From assembly GCA_003184365.1 (NCBI GenBank), contig NKYR01000049.1, positions 124,001 through 188,000 on the forward strand: a DNA stretch of 64,000 nt, written 5' to 3'. Both the position numbers and the translations under genes were made by a program. Positions 33,681 through 45,279 of this stretch are shown here, piece after piece. The number at the start of each line of letters is the position of its first letter. Positions within the stretch are counted from its first letter, which is position 1. The notes below the pieces were generated by a model. It saw nothing but the letters and a program-made list of their open reading frames with translations. It was not told the DNA's origin and did no database searches. The DNA is from Evernia prunastri (taxonomy: Eukaryota > Ascomycota > Lecanoromycetes > Lecanorales > Parmeliaceae).

Positions 33681-34267
33681 CGTAGGGGGCTAGGAGGGGT
33701 GTTGGTAGCGAGTAAGAAGAGTGAGTGTTGAGAAAATATGATCCGATGTTAGGAGTTGCGAACTCTCTCTGATGTTACGGACAGGACCACTTTTTTGGCG
33801 ATGGTCCGGGCCTATCGGAACAAAATTGATAGGTCGAGGACGCACACAAAAATTCGCGCAGTGACGCCCCGGATAGCCACAACACCAAATGGGCTGGTTC
33901 GAAGGGCGCTATACTGAGTGAGGACTTTCGGCAGCCTGCAGTAGGAAATTTTGACTTAGTGCTGAACAGTGTTGTGGGGGCTTCACAGCCGGCTAAGCGG
34001 ACAACACGGGATTGGTGGATTTGAACGGGTTTGAGATCGAAGGGAGGGTTCTTTCGGCCGTTCGACTGCAGCTTCTTTGATCTCGCCTGCTAACGAGCCT
34101 ATCAGTGGTTCCGTATGACTTAGGCCTGCTGATGACACATCCGTGTGAGGGAGGTGCCCCGGAGTGGTGACTTCTTCTGCCTTTCGGGAACGTCGGCTTC
34201 ACCGTGGACGAATTCTTTCAGCTCGATCGTCCTTTCGAGCGTAATGAGGGGGTGAGACTTAATTTAA
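32908..34267 (-). mobile_element. LTR retrotransposon copy 3, inverted, leader plus gag
   Basis: Minus-strand copy running from its LTR (34268-34429) through the complete leader into gag, truncated at the N at 32907. It reaches furthest into gag. Its leader agrees with copy 2 apart from a few single-base changes. Confidence 0.8.
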
Positions 34268-34429
34268 TGTTAGGACTGCAACTAGAATAAATCAATAGTG
34301 GTATGTAACGAATAAATTAAGTCTAAGGAGAGAAGACTATTGTACATAGAATATGAGGGAGGCATGCCAAGGCCGGAATAACGTTGTTCCAGAGTAGTAC
34401 TGCCCTGGGTGCTAGGCACACTCGTAACA
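34268..34429 (-). repeat. Long terminal repeat of LTR retrotransposon, right inverted copy
   Basis: Reverse complement of the 162 bp repeat at 30980-31141, with the same TGTTA...TAACA ends. It borders AT-rich DNA on its outer side, just as the left LTR does. Confidence 0.85.
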
Positions 34430-34972
34430 TGCTTTAAATTTAATTATTCTATAGCTATCGTAATAGATCGACTTGCTTCTATCTACGTGTAAAGTAGTAA
34501 ACGTTTTAATCATAATACTATTCTGTTATTGTAATCCTCGATTTATCGTTGAGAGAAGATGATTAAATAATAACGTCGCATTTAATAGTGCGTACTGCTA
34601 TATAATCGTCTGATTATCGTAAGTATAGAATATCGTTAAATTTGAAGACGTGATTAATAATCAACGGAAGCTTGATATTTTTACGTGGAGACCGCCATTT
34701 GACGGTTTCATATTTTTTAGCGGTATACTTACAGTAATCGCCACACATAGACCTCCGCTAAGGTACCTACCTTTACTACTCGTACTCGTATCTGCGGCTC
34801 GCGTCGGCAATACTTCCCAACAAAGGCCAAAGGTAAACACTCCTTCTTTCCTTCCTTCCTTCCTTCCTTTTCATAAATTATTTCAGCATCCCAGATGTTT
34901 CGATATCGATTCGATGCAAGGCAAGACTTGACGGCTGAGGAAGGTCAATCACCTAGCTGAAAGAGGCCTATC
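34430..34972. other. AT-rich flank of retrotransposon and promoter of CENP-W gene
   Basis: 34430-34690 is strongly AT-rich and without frames, like the left flank. From about 34740 composition returns to normal; a run of cctt units at about 34845-34870 is the CT tract common upstream of fungal genes and lies about 100 bp before the CENP-W start. Confidence 0.5.
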
Positions 34973-35420
34973 ATGGCATCCAAAAGACTCTACCCTCGAT
35001 CCACAATCGAGAAGTTGGTCAGAGCTCATTCGAGCCGCAGTCTACGCAATAAGGCTGATGTCCTAGTAAGTGAACGCTACTTACCCTTACATTGTGATAC
35101 TATGTAGGAATGTATCTTCTCAGGATATACGACTGACCTGAAGCTTAGATATTTCTAGACTATACTCTCTTTGTGCAAGAGTAAATCTATCCTCCTGGTA
35201 TTCGTCTTTGCTTCATTCCGCCGTGTAGTAGTAATGCGTTTCGTCACTCATAGCTTGGTTCGAGAAGCATCGGTGTACAGCGACAAAGTAAAACAGAGAG
35301 GGATCACTGCAGACGGCATCCGGAAAGTAACCGAGGTAAACATGTAGTGCGTGCGTCTTTGATATGAGCAAGGAAGACTGATCAAGTGTGCAGAAAAGTC
35401 TTATGAAGTTCAAATGCTAG
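34973..35420 (+). CDS. CENPW: CENP-W-like kinetochore histone-fold protein
   Basis: A small gene of four exons: 34973-35065, 35149-35180, 35254-35335 and 35394-35420, giving 77 aa. It begins MASKRLYPRSTIEKLVRAHS and continues through NKADVLIFLDYTLFVQDLVREAS to GITADGIRKVTEKSLMKF. This matches, from memory, the histone fold of fungal CENP-W/Wip1: a basic N-terminus, helix 1, the long helix with LxYxLFVQxLxREA and a short last helix. CENP-W pairs with CENP-T in the inner kinetochore. Donors (gtaagt, gtaaat, gtaaac) and acceptors are normal and all phases join. No exon is long enough to be seen as an open frame, so the gene is easily missed. Confidence 0.85.
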
Positions 35421-36680
35421 AAGCAGCTGTCTTCGAGGCATGTCGAGATGGTGTACCCTCAAGGAGAGTCTCCACGAGTCCATGATAACACGACTGTTCA
35501 TGATGGCATCCATCCAGATTCGCCAAGGATAGCGAAGGATAGTTGTTGAGGACAGCGAAAGTCATTGAAGTCAAGAGCTTAAGAAGCTTTCTATCTATCT
35601 TCCTGTCCATAGCAAATAAACGAACCAACACTCTTAATTAGGCGCTCTATCTTCGAGAGTTAGGTCCTTGCCAGCTTTGTGGTCAGATTTCACACCAGGT
35701 CAATCGTGCTCCCGTACCCGGACTGAACATCAATTACGGAGTACCATCTGGCAGTAGAGGCTTACCATTAGATGCTGCCAACTTTGAACGAACCTGAATT
35801 TTAGGAAAGGATGCTTGCCTTCCCCATTGTTGCTCAGATACTGCGTGGAAGTTAACGTCAGGCTTCTTCCATTCTAAGAATCCACAATTACCAGGGCAAG
35901 CAACGTACAGGTACTACAAACAGAAGCGGAGATTGTGAGCTTGATTAGCAACTGACTACTCGTATATCCTTAGGAATAGGTATGTGTGATATTGTACTTG
36001 GTTTTGACAACTCCTGCCGGCGGATTCATTGTGATGTTCACTTATTGTCATTTAGCTCCCACAATCTCTCCCATACGACGAATAAGTCGCCGGTTGGCGC
36101 CATGTCTCTCGCCAACAGGTCTCTGTCCATTACTTTCGAGCCGCCGTCATTCCTAATTCTGTGCCTTGTCTCGAGTCACCATTTTCTTTCATTTCTCTCC
36201 GCATTCTAGATCAATGGTGGCCTTCTCTGCGCGGCTTGATTCTGAGGATCACCCATAGTCCCCAACGATTCTATGCATCCACGACCGGTGACTTTAGGGC
36301 CTCGATGTAACAGTACATCTAATTGGGCCTTCGCGACTCTGGAACACAGCTTTAGTGAAATCATCGCTTTGATGCTGTATCTACAAGCAAGAGGTAGTAT
36401 ACACGGCCCAGGTATGTACGCAGCGTAACGTGTAGATACAACCCAACCTTTTGGTCTCTTCACTGCTTGAATAAGGAGCTATTTGCATGAAGCAACATCG
36501 GTGATCATCCATCCCCTGTTGATCCTGAAACGCCGATCTCGCATGCTAACATGCCATGAAAGAATGTACAATGAAGCACGAAGCCATCCTGCCCTTCCAT
36601 GGAATTCGCGTAAGATGCTGATGAGCGCCTTCAGCAATATTCATCAAACACAGTCTTCCAAACGGCGAAGTTGAATTGAT
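35421..36680. other. Intergenic, convergent 3' ends
   Basis: About 1.26 kb between the 3' ends of CENP-W and the KDM4 gene. It contains one TACGGAGTA motif at 35735. Frames at 35982-36209 and 36483-36674 have no recognisable similarity. Confidence 0.4.
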
Positions 36681-39600
36681 TCAATACCTCCCGCCCTCAC
36701 GCATCATAGGCAACATTTCCGTACCAGCTCCGCCCATTTCGTACTTCAGCGGACTACCCTGGCCACCCCCGCCACTGCTATAACCTATGCCGCCAAAGCT
36801 ACCTGTGCCGTTGTACGAGGGTACTCCTTGGCTACCGCCATGACTGGCTGCATTCTGCAGGCCACGTGAAAATTGGTCCAACCACCCGCCCTGCGGTGAC
36901 TGCTGGGCTTCGCGTTGGAGCTGCAGTTGAAAGTCTTGCGGGGATTGATACTGGGCTTGTTGCTGACTGTGGTTTGTCTGATACGTCTGGGGCTGTTGAT
37001 AGGGGGTCGGGTAAGTCGGAGACTGATTATGATGGTAGGGGTGGTGATTGGACTGATGATACTGATGAGGTTGTGGCTGATGATGAGCTGAGCTGGTAGC
37101 ATAGGAGGGTGGGTAGTGACTGTATTGCTGGTAGGATTGAGAATCCACATGAGGATTGTGGTACGCTTGGGGCGAAGGGTGTTGGTAGGAGGGTTGAGGT
37201 TGCTGAATAGCTGACATCTGTACGTGCTGAGGTTGTTGATATTCTTCTTTGATACTGTGGCTGCTGTTGTGATTGTGGCCTTGTGTCTGGGTCTGACTTT
37301 GGGTTAGGCTCTGGCGACGCTGCAATTGCCGTTGGTGCTGGAACTGTTGGGCCTTGATCTTAGTTTCCATGGAATTCTGGCTGATTTGCTCTTGCTCGCT
37401 TAGTGTACGCGTCATGAGATACTCTTCACTGATACTGGGGCCTCTTGGTCGAGTCTTGGGCGCAGCGGCTGGAGCTGGCAAATATGCTGAATTGAAGCCC
37501 CCTCCAAGGGCGTATGGTGACTGGTAGACTTGGGGACGAGCCTTCTCCGCATCGTGAAGATAAGTGTACTTCTCTGAGACATTGAGGCGGGAGATCTTCT
37601 TCGTCTCTGGTGCTAGCGCTGTCGGTAAAACAGGCGTTTCTGAGGAACTAGATATCGATGACGGTCTACTGAAGGGGGGGTGGTTAGTACTAGGAGTGCC
37701 AGTCATTAAAGGGATGCCCATCATATTAGCGACGGGTGCTTGAGTTCGAGAGTATGGTGCAGTCTGAGGTGTATGCAGCGGTTGACTTTGCTGCTGCTGG
37801 GAATATGGTGGCCGGCCAAGGGCTTGCTGGTAAGGCAAAGGAGTTCGCTGAATATTGTCAGTGGACGTCACGTGGAAGAACAGTGACTAAGAGCCTCACG
37901 TTGTAATTGTGACTGTACTTAGTGTGACCCCTGTAATCTTGAGGCGCTTGCGACTGTCCAGAAAGCATCGGTGCCGTAGGAGCTGCAGCTCCCATGGATG
38001 CTTGTGGAGCTCGGTAGCCCGTACTTTGATTGTAATGATACTGCTGCGGCAATTGCGAGGACGCTGCGTTTTGAAAGGCACGCTGGTTGTACAAAGCTTG
38101 CGCGTCAACATTGACTCCTGGCCTAGGATGATACTGTGCAGCTATTGGGTCCGTGATAGCATATTTGCCATGATATGGCCGTTCTTTGGTAGCTGCTGGC
38201 TTTCGATATTGGGCTGTGGGGGCCTTGGATTGTGGCACATAGACGTTGGGGCCGGGGCGGGGGGCGTTCAGGGCGTTTTGATGATTGATACCAGATGGAT
38301 ACGAAGCTGGGTATGAGACTCGTGGGGTTGGTGGCTTGGCAGCCGCAGCAGCGACCCTAACGCTCTCTAGGAAATTTGCAGTTGGGTCGTTCTGCTGGAT
38401 CGCTAAATCCGCAGTGTAATGGGCCTTTGCTTCAGTAGATGTTTTACCCAGATAGTACCACAACTTGCTCGGTTTGTCAATTTCGAGCTTGACTTGCGCC
38501 GGGTTTCGGAACGCTTTGCAAGAGTTGAACTCCTCCCAGCGGAAACTGCTATTAGGGTCACCAAAAGGATCGTTTGGTTTAGGATCGTCGTTGTTCGCAG
38601 GATGTTCGGCGGTAGTTCGGGATTTGCGGGCCAGCTCCGCAGGCAGGGGTTTGGCGTTTTCGGAGGGCATTGGCCTCTGAGAATTGACGGGGTCAAAGAC
38701 AAGCAGCCACTTGTATTCGACCTCGATCTTGTCCCTGCAGAATGCCCGTCAATGAGGAAACTCGAACGAATAATTATCAGTGACTTACCCCCTTGGCAGA
38801 ATGTGAATCAAAAGCGTCTGCTCGCTCTTCCGGTTTTCCAAGACAACACCAGCAAAGATGTCTCCCTGAAGATATTGCATCTGAACTACTTCTCCAACGG
38901 GAAGCTTTAGTGCAGTCTTCCTTATGAGACTACTTTCCTCGAGTTGAGCACCTTCAACATTCTTCCCTCTTCTGCCTCGGTGGATGCGACATCGGAAGTC
39001 AATTCCAGGGCGTGTGTACTCGGTCCCGTCCTCTCCGTACACCGGTATGAGACCAATATCTACGAGCACCCCGGCCTGAGCTGCGCAAGTCGCGTGAAAC
39101 GCCCGAACACACTTCTTCTGAGAGCACTGGAAGACAGCCCCCTTCTTGCTGCGACAGTGGTTGCACTTCAGTTCCAAGCGGGCCTTGTCAATGCGAGCGA
39201 CATCGCAGATCTTTCCCTCTTCAGAAATATAAGTCTCGGGAGTATACAAACCACAGCGCCGGTGAGCTTTGTGGCCGTTATCAGTCGGCAGCAGCTCTTC
39301 ATAGGAGTTATCGTTTGGACATAGTATACAAGGCTCGTATGCGGGGGCTTTCATCTTAATTCGCAGCTTCTTGATCTTTGGCTTGGTGTCTTTCTCGTTA
39401 GGCTCCCGCTTCCTCTTGTGACTTCGTTTAGGTTTGCCCTTATCACTGCTCGGAGGGGTAGGCAGATCAGTAGGCTCCTCATCTTCGTCATCCTCATCGT
39501 CTTCAGTATCTTCGTAATACTCGGGGGTGGGCTCGCCACGAAGCTTTCGCTCGATATCTCGAACATCAACCCAGACACTGTCGGCTTCGCAGTTGCACTT

Positions 39601-41276
39601 TCTAGCAACTTTTCCATAATCCAGCCATGCCTCGGTAGCAAAGTTTACAGACTCAGCGCAATTGTAGCCGAGGTTGTAGCCCGAGTGATAGCCATACGGG
39701 AAAGTGATGACAAACTCTCCTTCGTTGTGGACAAGGCGGTTGACCTTAATCTTGTGTTGGGATTCGAGAAGTTGAGGGGAAATGAGGTAGGTCTTGTGGC
39801 GGAGGAACTGATCGCAGTTCTTTGCATCATTTGGCCAGATTGATCGCATGGTGGTTTCAAACTTCCGCGCGTCTGCTTGCGAGATACTGTACCATTGTTT
39901 TGGAGCCCCGAAATGAATATAATTGATGCTGTAGAGATCCACGTCTTCCAAATGCCAGGCAAAAGAAGCTTTCCACATACCCAAGTAAAGGTACGCCGTG
40001 TTAACCCCGGGCACCGATTGACCCAGAACGTCCAAAAGGTTTTCAAGCTTTGCAACATTCCATTCCTTGGTTGAGTCGTCGAAGAGGGATCCTGGCATAT
40101 CTGCACCATACAACGGGTTACTAAAATTTAGGCTCTTCCAATATGCAATTTCAAGCTCCTGTATACGCTCCGTGGTCCATTCTCCCTGGTTGTAAACGCG
40201 GTAATCGAAGTCTTTGAACGCTTCCTCGTCCACCACATCTGCTTGATCTCGACGGTTGTGTTGTCTTCTCGACGAAACCGACTTGGATTGGCCTGGTTTT
40301 GGTTGACGGCCTTTTGGTTTTGGCATTTCGTCGTCACTGAACTGTTCTTTCTTCATCTTCTTTGGCTTCAGTGGCGGCGAAACGGGCGTGAGCGGTGTCT
40401 CGGCTCTACTATCGCATGCGTCTTGCTCGCCCTCCTGTTCATATTTTTCAACGGTAGGCGCTAGGGGACGGATCCTAGGACGGCCAGGTCCCCTTTTCTT
40501 TGGGCCCGCAGCTGTACCAGGCAGATTCCGTACTCGTGCAGATGGCGCTCTGGTAGGCTTCTCCTGGTTACGCCGACGTTCACCCCGCTTCGCTGGAGGC
40601 TGATGACTGCTCTCTTCGGTTAAGGCTTTCCATTGAGGTAGGTTGTAAGAACGCTGCTTCTCAATGTTGGCTTGTGTGTAGGTACCATGAGTACCATGGA
40701 ATTCTTGTGTGATGGGATTCTTGACTTTGATGGTTTTGACTTGTTCGTCGAGTGGAGGGAGGGAGTCGCGCCTAATTAGAGTTGATTAGTGGGCCTTGAG
40801 CGATGACTCGTTTGTCTCTTTGTGAGCAATTACCATTCTTTGGGGGGAATAACTTTAACAATCCCCGATTTCATGCCGTACTTGTCGATCTTTTGGATGA
40901 ATGCTTTGAAACTGCGGAATTGATTCATGGTCTGGGCATATGTCAGTGCGATGAGCAAGCAATCAGGCCCGTGGCATGCCATAGATCTTAAGTATAACGC
41001 CGCTCGTAAGATACTTACAGGTTTGAAGACAGGCACTTTCCCACCTTCATAATAATGATCTGGAACAATTTCCTCCTCATCTTCTAATTTTGGCTGTACA
41101 TGGTATTCCTCCGAAGGCTCTTCAGGCTCCAGGTCAGATAGCTCTGATCCAGACTCGTCGTCCTTCTTATCGGTATTCTCGCTCGTGGGTGGGGTAAGGG
41201 CAGGTCTGCCATCGGCCTGGTCGACCTCCATCTTCACTTCGCCCTCGCTGGCTGGAGACATGGCGGCGTTCAGCAT
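36681..41276 (-). CDS. kdmA: KDM4/JMJD2-family JmjC histone lysine demethylase
   Basis: Five exons (41276-41019, 40931-40834, 40771-38789, 38734-37900, 37847-36681) encode 1446 aa. JmjN: YYEGGKVPVFKPTMNQFRSF, about residues 76-118. The JmjC domain has the iron ligands H392 and E394 in AWHLEDVD and H481 in YGYHSGYN, plus the post-JmjC zinc pair CNC. An extended PHD-type zinc finger (about 600-715) begins CILCPNDNSYEELLP and contains CNHCRSKKGAVFQC. Between JmjN and JmjC lies a basic AT-hook-like stretch (KKRGPGRPRIRP). The family removes methyl groups from H3K9me3/H3K36me3 with Fe(II) and 2-oxoglutarate; the symbol follows Aspergillus usage. The last about 390 residues are a Gln/His/Tyr/Pro-rich disordered tail. 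All catalytic residues are intact. Confidence 0.96.
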
Positions 41277-42486
41277 GGCGGGGACGGAGATTTACTCTCA
41301 GATTGTAGTCAGCGGAGCGACTGAAGAGCACTGATTGACTGTGTGATCAGACTGTCAGGTCAGTGGTGTTGTTCGAGTCTTCTCGTCGCATGCCAAGGGG
41401 CGAAGAGTAGGTCTTGTCCCCCAAGGCAAAGGACTTCGTAATAAGCAAACACAAGGCGGGTCAGGGAGTTATATGAGGATATCCTAGGTCCATTGATCAT
41501 AATGTGTGCAGGATTTAGCCATAACGATCTCCATGCACCAGTCGTCGTGGGTAGGCCTTGTCGTGGGTGAGGTTCCCAAGGTAATCTTACGCTAAAAAGC
41601 ATATAAGGTTAGGGCTTAGTGATTAGTGTCCGGGCCTCAAGTGCCGAGGTGCCGATCATCAAGCATCACCTCACTGAGCTTACTCCGTATGAGTTGTATA
41701 CAAAAGATACGAGTAGGACCTCATCAATCTAAACAGGTGGTCCAAGTCTACCTTAGATTTAGTCGACGTTATCAGGAAAGCACGGCAATGGTCCTGTCTT
41801 TTCAACTGACATACAAAAGCCTATACCATGACTTGTGATATTATTCGTACCTAGATGGACCAAAGCCTACATGGTAAAAAGGTAAGTTGCATCGCTAGCC
41901 CAGATCTTCACCATAGGCCTGCCGCCCCTGACAAAGTATCTATGCCGTACAAAACGGTCAGGGGGGGTCTCACCTTTCCACCAAAGGCAAAAGAAAGTGA
42001 ACATGAACAAGCTTATCGATAAGGTAAGGTATAGGTACAAGTACAGGTACAGGTACCTTGCAGTAAAGATGATTCAGAATCAGCCCTAGTTTGGATGACA
42101 GCTGCATTGCATGAACCGGCCGCGGCTGACTGCTCCAAGAAAAGGGCAGTCAAGAGTCAAGACTCGGATACGGTGCAAAGACCCCGGATTCTATATACGG
42201 TAGCATGTAACGTCAAGGGCAATTCTCCAAGGTCATGAATGCTCGCGAAAGCATATCGTTTCTGCTAGATCCGCTCTAGACGCAAGGCACCCGCTATGCT
42301 CGCAATGTTACCGGCTACGCCCAAGCATAAGCATTGGCAGACACATAAAATGATATGCTGTACTTGTCCTCTTGCTACCTTTTCCGACTTTTCCATTTGC
42401 GCCGTAGCAGGAAGATCGCACATGCTCAAAGGTCGGACGCACAAAGGAGCCAATAAGACAGTTGCTGCGGGCTCGATGCAACTTGC
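41277..42486. other. Intergenic
   Basis: About 1.2 kb between two minus-strand genes, so it should hold the KDM4 promoter. One TACTCCGTA at 41681, and a short ggtacaagtacaggtacagg microsatellite at about 42034-42060. No gene recognised. Confidence 0.4.
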
Positions 42487-44143
42487 CTATGGGACTCCAT
42501 CGCCACGCCCACGATTGGCTCGGAATCCCCCACGTCCACGCCCTCCACCACGTTGACCACCTTCCCCTCCACCACGATCTCCTCTGTAGCCTCCACGGCC
42601 ACGTCCTCCACCCTCTCCACGATCGCCCTTAAAGCCACGACCACCACGGTTACCCCCACGATGCTCTCCTTGACCACCACCGCGACCGCGCCCGCCGCGA
42701 TGATGCTGGACTTCATGAAAACCGTCACCGCCGTCAGCTGGGGTTTGCGCATACGCTGGAGTCGGCATAGAATCAGTGGGTTCGGTTGGAACGTCTTCTG
42801 CCCAACTTTGGGTGCTAGTCATCCCTGCGGGCGTTGCTGAGTTTCCGGTGTCTGTCTCGGTAGGATCACGAGGGATCTCGACCCATTCGTCGTGACCAGA
42901 ACCGGCAGAGACTGCGTCTTTAGCTTCCCAATTCGTTCCGGCAGCTGCATTGGCCGCTCCAGCATCAATGTTGGATGCGTCTGGCACATTGGGAGTATCG
43001 ACGTGGGAAGGGACACCGTTGACTGTAGGCTCAGCTAAGTCCTCGATCTCTGTGAGTCCGGCATGAGCAAGCGTAGGGTCAGTTCCAATGATCGCCGACG
43101 AGTCTTCGGCAGCGGGAGGCGCCGGCTCTGACTGAGCGACTTCCTCCGCCCAAGCTTCTTCCGCTGCGTATGGTGCATACTCGAAGGCCAGGTCACGGAC
43201 TTGCTTGTCTAAGCATGGCATGTCAGTAATTGACCTTGGAGGCAGTAGATAGGATTAATGGACCAAAGGACTTACAGGTAAAGTCGGAGGGAGTCTGATC
43301 CACAGTTGGCACCTTTTCATCGGTACCAGCAATCAAGCTCTCCATTGCCACGACCGCACCAATCTCGCCTCCATAGACCAGCAGCAGGGCACCTTCAAAA
43401 GCCCGATTCTCCGGCGATGTCTCGTCGCCACCTTGCCGCTTAGCTGCTGCTGCTCTCAGGAACTTGCTGAGCACGAGCAGATTTTCTTTACCTTCTTTCT
43501 TGCCCTGCGCCGCTGCCTCGGTGACTGCAGCTTCCTTGACCTTTTGCAGTTCATCTGTGTGTGCAGTCTCGAGAGCTGATTTTTCTGCGGACAGGCGCTT
43601 CTGATAATCCTCATCAAATTGTTTGTATTGAGCGATCTGTTCCTCGAGCTGTGTAAGAGAAGCTTGAAGCGAAGGTTTCTTTTGGGCTTGGGCTTTTTGG
43701 TCTGGGTTGATCTTGCGGGCGGAAAGGAGCTCGTCGAGCGACGAACCTGGGTTCTCGGCGATGATTGAATCGACTTTTTGTGTCGCATTCTGATTACTTG
43801 ATCATCAGAGGATTTGCAATGAACATGCACGGGGTTTTGCTTACCAGTTTTTTTCTGATGTTGCGGATGTTCCTAAAGGTCATGTTAGCCTTCTCGACGA
43901 TATTTGAGGCCTGTGCTCAACGAAATGATTGTCCTACTTGTACAGCTCCTTAATATATGGACTCTCGTAAGACCCATCTGCCCCGGTCGCAGCACCATCA
44001 ATGGCTGTTTGCCCACCCCCAATTTCTGGCTCTGTTGGTGAAGCTGCGGTTTGAATTGGTGCTGTTTCAGCCTTGGCTTTCTTCTTCCTTGCACTCTTAG
44101 AATCAGAGTGAGCTAACGAGTTGGACACTTGGGCGGAAGACAT
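42487..44143 (-). CDS. YAG7-like protein with RGG-rich tail
   Basis: Four exons (44143-43938, 43872-43845, 43789-43276, 43208-42487) encode 489 aa; exon 2 is 28 nt. The N-terminus is Ser/Lys-rich (SARKKKAKAETAP), then a conserved helical region begins ESPYIKELYKNIRNIRKKL and continues NATQKVDSIIAENPGSSLDE with Lys/Gln-rich coiled coil and KENLLVLSKFLRAAAAKRQ. This is the arrangement I associate with fungal YAG7-family proteins, which are ribosome- or membrane-associated with unclear function. The middle is acidic and disordered; the last about 80 residues are a dense RGG/GGRGRGG repeat typical of RNA-binding proteins. Assignment rests on the helical core; the RGG tail alone would not be specific. 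Confidence 0.8.
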
Positions 44144-45279
44144 GGCCTGACTTTGGTCGTAGATTGGAAGGAAACGGTATCTTGCCCCTGGTATCCTGCT
44201 GGACGGTGGTATTAGATGGTCAATCTAAAGATTAGTACTGGACGATTGGGAAACTGTAGGTGTCAGGGCGTTCGTGGAAGAATACGTAGGGTGTATAAAG
44301 AGAAAGAACTTTACCCTCATTTGATGGTTAAAAATTGTCTCCATTAGCTTTCGACCCCCTGCTTAGACCGTGACTTTAATTTTTAGCTGCATAGTGAGTC
44401 GGTCCCCGCAGGGGGTCTGCACCAAAAACCCCCTGTTTCTTGTATTCTATTCTAAATATGCCAAGCCTACAGCGAAAATCGACTGCCCTAGTTAGAATAC
44501 TGAAATTTATAGTAATATTCGGAAGATGGCCCAAGTTTGGCTATCGGGTCCGGGTCCGGGTCCGGATCCGAAAAGTCTTGGCATGTTTAGGACTTTTGAT
44601 CAACATGCTCCCCCCCTTTCTATCATTGATAATTCGATTTGAATGCCGTGTTTGGAGGGTCTCGGACGCTGAGAGATAGGAAATCTAGCGCCGAGACCCG
44701 TTGCCGGAAAGAGGTAACCCGTTGGTTAGGTCATTTAGATAGGGAACGTAATAGGTCTGGTGTCAACTGTCCTCGAAGGTTAGTAAGGTATACAACGCGG
44801 GATATTGCCGTAGGGAGTTAGATTTTGTTACTAACGAATTCGCTATATAATTCTACGCGTCGTAGTATATATTTCTAAGTGGTTTTGATGAGAATTGATG
44901 GATCTGTGATTGATTCAAAAATTTGTTGACACGAAGCTCGTTTTGGATAAAAACGGGGTTTCTGGAGCAGGCGGCCTACAACAAAAGTCCGCGAAGCGAT
45001 CTAGACTTTTTTGAGCTTAGTTCCAGCGCTAACTTGTTAGCCTTTGGGACTAAGGTAGGACGCCGGCGCGAAGGAGGCAACCAAACTCGCCAAAAAAGGG
45101 ACTTAGGGCTTTGTGATTAGGGCTGGAGTCGGTCTTCCATTGGCGATCGCGTTTGCCTGAAGAGCGCGTCACTCTTCCACTCCGAGGGCTCACATTTCAT
45201 TTTCGCCTCACTCATTCAATCACGACTTATATACTCCACCCAGTACACGATCAGACTTACGGTTCCTCAACGAAACCAA
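44144..45279. other. Divergent intergenic region with degraded repeat DNA
   Basis: 1.1 kb between two divergent genes. It contains a 10 bp inverted repeat at 44353/44408, a gggtcc repeat near 44547-44572 and short frames (for example 44639-44821) that could be remnants of a transposon but match nothing I recognise. The DUF4211 gene promoter lies at the right end. Confidence 0.4.
44353..44417. repeat. Perfect 10 bp inverted repeat
   Basis: gaccccctgc at 44353-44362 and its exact complement gcagggggtc at 44408-44417, separated by 45 bp. It may be the end of a degraded DNA element, or a hairpin in the YAG7-gene upstream region. Nothing further supports either reading. Confidence 0.6.

Noticed and set aside
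40243..40603. Plus-strand frames inside the KDM4 gene
   Set aside because: They are antisense shadows of the conserved coding exon on the minus strand.
44639..45120. Transposase remnant between YAG7-like and DUF4211 genes
   Set aside because: The short frames have no recognisable transposase motif; only an inverted repeat and simple repeats can be supported.
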